From contig RPPD01000178.1 of the NCBI GenBank assembly GCA_003818675.1, positions 1 through 5,530 on the forward strand: 5,530 nucleotides of DNA, written 5' to 3'. The notes beneath the pieces were generated by a model, which did no database searches, was not told the origin of the DNA, and saw only the letters and a list, made by a program, of their open reading frames with translations. A program made the translations under genes and the position numbers. The DNA is from Spirochaetaceae bacterium (lineage in GTDB: Bacteria > Spirochaetota > Spirochaetia > SZUA-6 > RPPD01). Shown here in pieces: positions 1-5,530 of the stretch (its first letter is position 1; each line of letters opens with the position of its first letter).

Positions 1-2
1 TG

Positions 3-977
3 CCGGATTACACCCTTGGGAGAATCTGGCGAATGGCGAGCATCACTTCCGCACCTGCCCACTTCTATGATCTGCAGACTCCGACAGCCCTTGACATTGC
101 GGCGGACGGCCGCATTGCCTCCCCTTATAATTTCAACAATGGGTGGGCCATCCAGTTCTACTCCCAGGCCGGGTTTTATGATGATCTGGTTATCAACTTC
201 AATACCGCTTTTGAAGTGAATGCCCTGGCGGTAGACAGGGACATCTCCTTCACCTTTGGGCCGGATCTTGCTGCGACCAGTGTGCTATACCTGGCGGAAA
301 ACAGGGCTCCGGCGATTGTGTATTTTGTCATTCTGTCCGATGGGGCAGGCAATCCGGTGGCCCCGCTGAGCGCCGTGCAGATGGCCGCCCCGGGACTGGA
401 CAGGATAAACGGATTGGCCGTTGATCCATGGACGCACAATTTACTGATCGCAGGGGAAGACCTGGCAGGGGAACCGGTGCTCATGGAATATGATCCCACC
501 TATATTTCAATCGTAGGACAGGGACAGGTGGGCCGGGTCGTCCGTACAATAACCCGTTCGGACGTGTCTGCCTTCAGGGATCTACAGGATGTCATTGTCA
601 AGGACGACGGGATTTTTGTGCTCAATAATGTAAATTATGACGAGACAACGCTGCCGATTGTCCTGAAATTCAGCAGGAACCTGGCATATCAGACCGGATT
701 CGGCACTGTCTCTTCAGACATCGGGAACCAGATGCTGATGCCTTCAACCGATGCAGGCAAGTTCTACCGCCCCAAACGGTTTATCGGCCGGGAAAACAGC
801 GGGCTTTTTATTGCCGATGACTCGGATATTGACGACGGAAACGGGGGCGATTACGACAAGATTGTTTTCATCAACACCAAGCTTGAATCTGGAAGCTGGA
901 TAACCTTTCCTGAGGCGCAGACCATAGATGTCCCCTCCGGGGAGCCTTTCATACTATTGGATAACCGTCCAATGTAG
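3..977 (+). CDS. NHL-like beta-propeller protein, 5' partial
   Basis: The reading frame is open from the left edge (first whole codon at position 3) to the TAG at 975-977, giving at least 324 residues. An ATG at 33 has a GGGAGA nine bases upstream. I treat it as internal, because the residues before it (DYTLGRIWR) read like a propeller strand and the residues after it do not form a signal peptide. Loosely repeated units suggest propeller blades: NALAVD near 216-233, NGLAVD at about 408-425, a DVIVKDDGIFVLNN segment near 590-630, and GLFIADDSD near 801-827 followed by DKIVFINTK. This pattern of a short hydrophobic strand, Asp/Gly turn and second strand is typical of NHL or SMP-30-like propellers, which usually act outside the cytoplasm as binding scaffolds. 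No catalytic residues are recognisable. The signal peptide would lie upstream of the window. Similar unnamed proteins are remembered from spirochaetes. The propeller assignment is moderate and the specific function unknown. Confidence 0.7.
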   Translation, partial: PDYTLGRIWRMASITSAPAHFYDLQTPTALDIAADGRIASPYNFNNGWAIQFYSQAGFYDDLVINFNTAFEVNALAVDRDISFTFGPDLAATSVLYLAENRAPAIVYFVILSDGAGNPVAPLSAVQMAAPGLDRINGLAVDPWTHNLLIAGEDLAGEPVLMEYDPTYISIVGQGQVGRVVRTITRSDVSAFRDLQDVIVKDDGIFVLNNVNYDETTLPIVLKFSRNLAYQTGFGTVSSDIGNQMLMPSTDAGKFYRPKRFIGRENSGLFIADDSDIDDGNGGDYDKIVFINTKLESGSWITFPEAQTIDVPSGEPFILLDNRPM

Positions 978-1028
978 CTGTAACAGGGACTTTCCCGCGG
1001 CTTGTGTTTGCCATCCTGACTTGATATA

Positions 1029-3695
1029 TTGGCTCTGGTGGAAACAGCAGAACAAGCTCTCTCACTCATTCCGGCGGTGTATGCGGACAACAGTCTTGTG
1101 CTTGAATGGGTTCCGGCAGAAACAAAAGCTGTCGCTGCCCGGACAGAATTGGAACACAGGATTTTCTCACTCTTTGAGGACAAAAAACGCCACAAGTTCC
1201 TGTGGCTTTTGTCCCTGGGTGTTTCATCACAGGAAATTCCTTTAACACCGGGTTTTTCCTTTTTAAGGGATTTTGCCAGGCTCTTTGTGCGCGAGGCAAG
1301 GCTTGATTCCGCTAAAAAAGGCGCGCATTCATCGCCTTGCTTGACCCGGTCAATGACCGAATCGCTTTTATATGAACGTCCCCCCTTCCCGGGTTCCGGG
1401 CGGATGGAAGGGTCGTTTCTTTCCAGTCTCTGGAGCGAACTTGGCGGAGCCTTGCGGGAAGGTCTTGCTGCTTTCAAGGGAACCCTGGATGAATACATTA
1501 CGGCAATTTCTCCTACCGGTTCCCATGCCGACCGAGTGCATTTTCATATGGTCGAAAACCCGCTTGATGTTGACAAACCCTTCGCCTTTCTTGCCACTTA
1601 TTCCGCGACAGGGGAGGCAGGCAGGCTTCGGCACATTCTGCTTTCTTCCGCTGTTGATGAATTGGGCGGGGACAAAAGAAAGCTTTTGGGACTTCTTGCC
1701 GCGGTCAGGCGGGTCGCGGAAAAAAGCGCTTTTATCCGGGGACTGCTTGAATCAGGGGAACTTTTCCAGCCCATAGGCCTGACTGTCAAGGAGGCTCATG
1801 TTTTTCTTTCGGAGGCCCTTGATTACGAGGCCGCGGGCATTCTCTGCAAGGTCCCCAAGTGGTGGAACAAACGAAAATCCTCTTTTATCCTTGGCTTGAC
1901 TGTTGGCAAGACAACTACCCGTCTCGGCGCGGACGCGCTACTTGACCTGGACATGAGAATTCTTGCTGATGGCGAGCAGCTTTCATTGGAAGAGATTGAC
2001 CGCCTGCTTGCCCAGACTGAGCCCATGGCAATGCTCAAGGGCAAATGGGTGACCATAGACCATGAGGCTTTGTTGCGCGTTAAAACCCAGTTCGAGCAGG
2101 CAAAAAAACTCGTTGCGAAAGAGGGACTTTCCATCAAGGAGGCTATCAGGCTCATCCTTGACCAGCGGATGCCCGGTCTCGGCCAGCATGTAGGTGTTGA
2201 AGTGTCCGCGGGCGAATGGCTTGAGTCTGTCATGGATAAACTGAAAAATCCGGCCAAAGGCGGGAAGCAAAAGCTTCCAAAAAAACTGTCCGCTGTTTTG
2301 CGTCCCTATCAGGAAGAGGGTTTCCAATGGCTTTGTTTTCTTTCACAACTTGGTTTTGGCGGATGCCTGGCAGACGACATGGGCCTCGGCAAGACTGTGC
2401 AGATTATCTCCTTTTTGCTTGCGAGAAAGGAATCCGGTGAAAAGAAACCCCATCTTGTCGTCGTGCCAACATCGTTGCTGGAAAACTGGAAAAATGAGCT
2501 TTCGCGGTTTGCTCCCACGCTTTCATATGGAGTTCTCCATGCATCAGGCATGTCTTCTGATGAAGCACAGGATGCGCTTGGCGGACTTGATCTGCTCGTG
2601 ACAACATACGGGATGTGCAATAGACTGCCATGGCTTTCGGAAACGCGTTTTGACTGCATTGTTCTTGACGAGGCGCAGGCAATCAAGAACGCATCTACCG
2701 CCCAGGCGCGCGCGGTAAAAAAACTTCAAGGCGTCAGGCGCTTTGTCATGACCGGAACTCCTGTTGAAAACAGGTTGACTGATCTGTGGTCCCTGTTTGA
2801 TTTTGTCAATCCCGGGCTTTTGGGAACTTCAGCGGAGTTCAGGGATTATTTACAAAAAGCGGAGAATCACCCTGGGGGTTATGGAAGGCTCAGACAGACG
2901 GTTTCTCCATATATCCTGCGTCGGATGAAGACAGACAAAAACATCATTGCCGATCTTCCGGAAAAGACCGAGTGCAGGGTCTACGCTGACCTGTCAAAAA
3001 AACAGGCGGTCCTCTACCGGCATCTGGCGGAAAAACTAAAGTACGACCTTTTGCGGGCGAAAGGTCCGGCCAAACGCGGGATCGTGCTTGCTTATATAAT
3101 CAAGTTCAAACAGCTCTGCAATCATCCGGACCAGTATGCCGGGGCGTCCGGTTACAATGTTGATGACAGCGGCAAGTTCATGCGCCTTGCAGAACTCTGT
3201 GAAAAAATTCACGAGGATCGCGAGAAGGTGCTTGTTTTTACGCAGTTTACCGAGATCATGGAGCCTGTCTCCGATGTGCTTGAAGGTGTTTTTGGTTCGC
3301 GCGGTGTTTGCCTTTCCGGGGACATGCCGGTGGCAAAACGCAAGGAGGCGGTGAACCGGTTTCAGAATGACCCTTCTGTCCGGTCGTTTGTGCTTTCGGT
3401 CAGGGCCGGGGGCGTTGGGCTCAATCTTACGGCCGCAAGCCAGGTGATACACTTTGACCGCTGGTGGAATCCCGCAGTGGAAAACCAGGCCACGGACCGG
3501 GCGTTTCGGATAGGCCAGGACAAACGCGTGCTCGTGCACAAGTTCATTACCGCGGGCACTGTTGAGGAAAAAATAGATAAACTTATAGAGGCGAAAAAGG
3601 CGCTCGCAGCGGATGTCACGGATAGCGCCGAGTCCGTGACATCCGGGCTTTCAGACCGGGAGATCATCTCGCTTTTTTCATATGGTTTGAAATAA
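1029..3695 (+). CDS. SNF2-family DNA-dependent ATPase/helicase
   Basis: This 888-residue protein is a Swi2/Snf2-type superfamily 2 ATPase, expected to translocate on double-stranded DNA and remodel protein-DNA complexes in the cytoplasm. Residues about 120-245 match the N-terminal region of bacterial SNF2 proteins (APPMPG-like RPPFPG, then PFAFLATYS). Residues about 246-375 look like the DUF3670/SNF2-associated domain (VPKWW at 275-279, LKGKWVTID at 336-344). The core is complete: Walker A DDMGLGKT 449-456, motif Ia VVVPTSLLENW 477-487, TTYG 525-528, DEAQ 547-550, MTGTPVEN 574-581, then lobe 2 with GGVGLNLT 794-801, DRWWNPAVENQ 810-820 and the arginine-finger motif QATDRAFRIGQ 820-830. No key residue is missing. 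The start is uncertain: the frame is closed by a TGA at 1017-1019, TTG at 1029 is the longest start, GTG at 1038 or 1077 is possible, none has a Shine-Dalgarno, and the first in-frame ATG is at residue 109, inside conserved sequence. It precedes and is probably co-transcribed with the SWIM gene. It is not RapA-specific on this evidence; the cellular role is unknown. Confidence 0.95.
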   Translation: MALVETAEQALSLIPAVYADNSLVLEWVPAETKAVAARTELEHRIFSLFEDKKRHKFLWLLSLGVSSQEIPLTPGFSFLRDFARLFVREARLDSAKKGAHSSPCLTRSMTESLLYERPPFPGSGRMEGSFLSSLWSELGGALREGLAAFKGTLDEYITAISPTGSHADRVHFHMVENPLDVDKPFAFLATYSATGEAGRLRHILLSSAVDELGGDKRKLLGLLAAVRRVAEKSAFIRGLLESGELFQPIGLTVKEAHVFLSEALDYEAAGILCKVPKWWNKRKSSFILGLTVGKTTTRLGADALLDLDMRILADGEQLSLEEIDRLLAQTEPMAMLKGKWVTIDHEALLRVKTQFEQAKKLVAKEGLSIKEAIRLILDQRMPGLGQHVGVEVSAGEWLESVMDKLKNPAKGGKQKLPKKLSAVLRPYQEEGFQWLCFLSQLGFGGCLADDMGLGKTVQIISFLLARKESGEKKPHLVVVPTSLLENWKNELSRFAPTLSYGVLHASGMSSDEAQDALGGLDLLVTTYGMCNRLPWLSETRFDCIVLDEAQAIKNASTAQARAVKKLQGVRRFVMTGTPVENRLTDLWSLFDFVNPGLLGTSAEFRDYLQKAENHPGGYGRLRQTVSPYILRRMKTDKNIIADLPEKTECRVYADLSKKQAVLYRHLAEKLKYDLLRAKGPAKRGIVLAYIIKFKQLCNHPDQYAGASGYNVDDSGKFMRLAELCEKIHEDREKVLVFTQFTEIMEPVSDVLEGVFGSRGVCLSGDMPVAKRKEAVNRFQNDPSVRSFVLSVRAGGVGLNLTAASQVIHFDRWWNPAVENQATDRAFRIGQDKRVLVHKFITAGTVEEKIDKLIEAKKALAADVTDSAESVTSGLSDREIISLFSYGLK
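3611..3644. repeat. Perfect inverted repeat (hairpin) inside SNF2 gene
   Basis: The arms GGATGTCACGGA (3611-3622) and TCCGTGACATCC (3633-3644) are exact reverse complements. They are separated by a 10-base spacer, and the outer pair C3610-G3645 extends the stem to 13 bp. It lies 51 bases before the SNF2 stop codon and encodes residues 861-872. No T-run follows directly (GGGCTTTCAG comes next), so it does not look like an intrinsic terminator. It could form an mRNA hairpin between the helicase and SWIM genes, bind a dimeric protein, or be chance: the coded amino acids (VTDSAESVTS) are themselves nearly mirrored. Confidence 0.8.
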
Positions 3696-3696
3696 C

Positions 3697-3702
3697 AGGA
3701 GG
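3697..3702 (+). promoter_or_regulatory. Consensus Shine-Dalgarno of SWIM gene
   Basis: AGGAGG sits one base after the SNF2 stop codon (TAA 3693-3695) and four bases before the ATG at 3707. It fixes the SWIM start and indicates efficient independent initiation on a shared transcript. It contrasts with the SNF2 gene, which has no visible site, so the SWIM protein may be made in excess over the helicase. Confidence 0.85.
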
Positions 3703-3706
3703 AAAT

Positions 3707-4423
3707 ATGTCCCGCTACGGTGAATATTGGGATTATGTCTCAAGCGCGGAAAAAAAAGCGCGCGCTGCCAAGGCTGTGAAAAGCCTGGCAAAGACTAGGA
3801 AACTCGCGCCTGTGAGCGCGAATACACAGGACATTGCGTCAACCTGGTGGGGAAGGTCCTGGATAAAAAATCTGGTGGGTTATGCCGATTATTCCAGCAG
3901 GCTTCCCCGCGGCAGAACCTACCTCAGGACCGGCTCGGTAATAGACCTTGTTGTTGAAAGCGGAAGGATCACCGCACTTGTGACTGGTTCACAGGCTGAT
4001 CCCTATGAGGTGAGCATCACCATTTCACCCCTGATCACACGCACGCACAACAAGCTTGTGGAAAAATGCCGGAAGAGCATCACGAGTCTTTCCGCGCTTA
4101 TGGCCGGGGAGTTCCCGTCTGATCTTGAAAAGTCGTTTCTCGCCCGCGGCGACGGGCTTTTTCCCTCGCCCCGGGAGATTCGTTTTGACTGCACCTGCCC
4201 GGACTGGGCGGATATGTGCAAACATGTCGCTGCATCACTGTACGGTACGGCAGTGCATCTTGATGAAAGGCCTGAGCTGTTTTTTATCCTGCGCGGCATG
4301 AAGGTGGAGGATTTTGTGGGAACCGTGATTGAAGAGGAGGCGCGCGAGGTTAGGAAAAAAGCAAAGGTAAAAACCAGTCGTGTGCTATCGAAGAAGGATT
4401 CAAAGAGGCTTTTTGGTGTATGA
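3707..4423 (+). CDS. SWIM zinc-finger protein
   Basis: This 238-residue protein has a SWIM zinc finger with ligands C162, C164, C171 and H173 (CTCPDWADMCKH, pattern C-x-C-x6-C-x-H). SWIM fingers are found in SNF2 ATPases, MuDR transposases and MEKK1, and are thought to bind DNA or proteins. Upstream is the conserved N-terminal region of the bacterial SWIM family: STWWGRSW at 45-52, RLPRGRTYLRTG at 65-76, and a GRITALVTGS strand at 86-95 followed by PYEVSI. After the finger come LFFILRG at 191-197 and a lysine/arginine-rich tail (about 212-235) that could contact nucleic acid. No catalytic domain is seen. The length is usual for stand-alone bacterial SWIM proteins. The gene starts 11 bases after the SNF2 stop, so the two form a likely operon. 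The inferred role is an accessory or targeting subunit for the SNF2 ATPase; no direct evidence for the substrate is present. Confidence 0.93.
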   Translation: MSRYGEYWDYVSSAEKKARAAKAVKSLAKTRKLAPVSANTQDIASTWWGRSWIKNLVGYADYSSRLPRGRTYLRTGSVIDLVVESGRITALVTGSQADPYEVSITISPLITRTHNKLVEKCRKSITSLSALMAGEFPSDLEKSFLARGDGLFPSPREIRFDCTCPDWADMCKHVAASLYGTAVHLDERPELFFILRGMKVEDFVGTVIEEEAREVRKKAKVKTSRVLSKKDSKRLFGV

Positions 4424-4512
4424 ATGGCCCGTTTATGATAAAAATGATTGAAAGTATTGATTATTCACGGGGTAAAAGAATTCAGGAAAAACAAAAGTCT
4501 TTCGAGGTTCCC

Positions 4513-4518
4513 TATAAT
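4513..4518 (+). promoter_or_regulatory. Probable -10 box for the tRNA ligase gene
   Basis: A perfect TATAAT lies in the AT-rich 131-bp region between the SWIM gene and the tRNA ligase gene. A start about seven bases downstream would leave a leader of roughly 30 bases before ATG 4555. The -35 region at the expected spacing (about 4489-4495, AAACAA-like) is poor and there is no TGn extension, so strength and usage are uncertain. I found no clear terminator for the SWIM gene in this stretch, so read-through from upstream is also possible. Confidence 0.45.
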
Positions 4519-4544
4519 AATAAAACCTGATACATTTTTCCGAC

Positions 4545-4549
4545 AGGAG
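4545..4549 (+). promoter_or_regulatory. Shine-Dalgarno of the tRNA ligase gene
   Basis: AGGAG lies five bases upstream of ATG 4555. It supports this start over any upstream codon and agrees with the class I nucleotide-binding region beginning about 20 residues further on. Confidence 0.8.
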
Positions 4550-4554
4550 AATAT

Positions 4555-5530
4555 ATGTCTGACTCAAATAATCCAGACGCTGCAGGAATGCGCCCAATAT
4601 TTCCAAAACGAGCCATCATTACAGGCGGCATGCCCTACGGCAACAAGGAGCTTCACTTTGGCCACATAGGCGGAGTGTTTGTGCAGGCTGACATCTTTGC
4701 CCGCTTTCTGCGGGACCGCATCGGGCCTGAAAATGTTATTTTCCAGTCAGGCACTGACTGCTTTGGTTCGCCAATCGTGGAGCACTATGAGAGGGTCAGG
4801 GCAGAGCACGGATTCTCCGGAACCATCCAGGAGTTTGTCCTTTCCAACCACGAAAAACAGAAGAAAACATTTGCCAATTACAACATAGACATGAATCTTT
4901 TTGCCGCGTCCTCATTTGGCCGCAGCTCAGAAATACACGCAGATTACAGCTCGGAAATATTAAAGACACTCCACGCCAACAGTCACCTGGTTAAATTGTG
5001 CGTCAGGCAGTTCTTTGATCCTGCGGCCAACAGGTTTTTAAACGGCCGCCAGGTGATTGGCGTATGTCCAATAGAAGGCTGCCAGTCAGAGAAGGGCTAT
5101 GCAGATGAGTGTTCCCTCGGCCACCAGTATGAGCCAAGCGAGCTGCTCTTTCCCAAGAGCACGCTGACGGGCAGCGTTCCAGAGATGCGCGAAGCGGAGA
5201 ACTGGTATATTGACCTAGCTCCTTTCAGGACAGAGCTCGGGAAATACGTGGATGATCTGGAAAAGGAGCCGGGCATGCGGCCATTTGTGCCCGCGGCGTT
5301 ACGAGAGTTTTTTGAAAAGCCAACAGTACATGTGAAAAAAACTCAAGTGGAACAGCTTGACGCGATGTCCGGAAAACTTCCGTCGCATGACAGAAGCGAG
5401 GGCAGGAGCAATTCGGTAAGGCTTGTATTTGAAACACTCGCACTGCGCGAGAAGGCCTGCAAAATCCTTGGCCTTTACAACATACGCTTTCGCAATGGAA
5501 AAACGCTTGTTCCCTTCAGGCTCACCGGCA
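4555..5530 (+). CDS. Class I tRNA ligase, MetRS-like, 3' partial
   Basis: The frame runs open from ATG 4555 to the window edge, giving 325 residues and no stop. It belongs to the class I aminoacyl-tRNA synthetases, which charge tRNA via an aminoacyl-adenylate, and is closest to methionyl-tRNA synthetase. Seen: the N-terminal Rossmann motif TGGMPYGNKELHFGH (23-37, HIGH variant H34-F-G-H37), SGTDCFGSPI (65-74, normally a GTDEHG-like motif), a zinc-knuckle region with C171, C176 and C186, then YEPSELLFPKS (192-202) and MREAENWYIDL (211-221), which align closely with E. coli MetRS (YSPTELIEPKS, MRDSEHFFFDL). Oddities: the fourth zinc cysteine is missing (H190 may substitute), DEHG is DCFG, and about 60 extra residues (roughly 255-320) precede the expected WDISRD-like motif. 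The KMSKS loop and anticodon domain lie beyond the window. It could be the cell's MetRS or a divergent paralogue, so no gene symbol is given. It probably has its own promoter. Confidence 0.9.
   Translation, partial: MSDSNNPDAAGMRPIFPKRAIITGGMPYGNKELHFGHIGGVFVQADIFARFLRDRIGPENVIFQSGTDCFGSPIVEHYERVRAEHGFSGTIQEFVLSNHEKQKKTFANYNIDMNLFAASSFGRSSEIHADYSSEILKTLHANSHLVKLCVRQFFDPAANRFLNGRQVIGVCPIEGCQSEKGYADECSLGHQYEPSELLFPKSTLTGSVPEMREAENWYIDLAPFRTELGKYVDDLEKEPGMRPFVPAALREFFEKPTVHVKKTQVEQLDAMSGKLPSHDRSEGRSNSVRLVFETLALREKACKILGLYNIRFRNGKTLVPFRLTG

Noticed and set aside
126..131. TATAAT box near the left edge
   Set aside because: It lies inside the propeller coding sequence with no gene start downstream and no convincing -35 element.
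1383..1412. 7-bp inverted repeat CCCTTCC/GGAAGGG in the SNF2 gene
   Set aside because: It is short, lies in a C/G-rich coding stretch, and has no T-run or gene boundary nearby, so chance is sufficient.
851..1498. Minus-strand frame of 215 residues spanning the propeller/SNF2 junction
   Set aside because: It overlaps two well-supported plus-strand genes, shows no recognisable domain, and reads as an antisense shadow.
3036..3539. Minus-strand frame of 167 residues inside the SNF2 gene
   Set aside because: It is antisense to the conserved helicase lobe 2, whose coding frame fully explains the base pattern.
3655..3678. GAGATCATCTC followed by a T-run as a terminator at the end of SNF2
   Set aside because: The centre leaves a one-base loop, which cannot form a hairpin, and the site is inside the coding sequence just before a co-transcribed gene.
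1029..4423. SNF2-containing phage-defence system (DISARM-like)
   Set aside because: The SNF2 protein has the common DUF3670-type architecture and a SWIM partner. No methyltransferase, phospholipase D or DUF1998 gene is present, and the flanking genes look like housekeeping ones.
4448..4669. Plus-strand frame of 73 residues before and over the tRNA ligase start
   Set aside because: It has a TTG start without Shine-Dalgarno and overlaps the ligase in another frame; its sequence after 4555 is the out-of-frame reading of the ligase.

Overview
The window holds four protein-coding genes, all on the + strand, from what looks like an ordinary bacterial chromosome. No RNA genes, CRISPR arrays, insertion sequences or phage genes are visible. 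Shine-Dalgarno sites are strong (AGGAGG, AGGAG) in front of the last two genes. Protein similarities recalled from memory (a spirochaete-like propeller protein, a spirochaete-like class I tRNA ligase, and an SNF2 subfamily well known in deltaproteobacteria) hint at a spirochaete or another Gram-negative anaerobe. This is an inference, since no marker gene fixes the taxon.

Layout. Positions 3-977 are the 3' part of a gene for a probable extracytoplasmic, NHL-like beta-propeller protein whose 5' end lies outside the window. After a 51-bp gap comes an SNF2-family DNA-dependent ATPase (about 1029-3695, non-ATG start). It carries the bacterial SNF2-associated (DUF3670-type) domain followed by a complete two-lobed helicase core. 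Eleven bases after its stop codon starts a 238-residue SWIM zinc-finger protein (3707-4423) with a perfect Shine-Dalgarno. The two are almost certainly co-transcribed and probably work together on DNA; in other bacteria SWIM and SNF2 modules occur in one protein or in neighbouring genes. A 131-bp AT-rich intergenic region with a perfect TATAAT box follows. It leads into a class I aminoacyl-tRNA synthetase of methionyl-tRNA synthetase type (4555 to the window end, 3' truncated).

What stands out. The tRNA ligase is divergent. Its DEHG-like motif reads DCFG, its zinc knuckle lacks the fourth cysteine, and it has an extra segment of about 60 residues before the point where the next catalytic-core motif should appear. 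The other notable items are a perfect 13-bp inverted repeat inside the 3' end of the SNF2 gene and the uncertain, non-ATG, Shine-Dalgarno-less start of that gene. I see no convincing sign of a new defence system: the SNF2-SWIM pair has no methylase, nuclease or phospholipase partner within the window.
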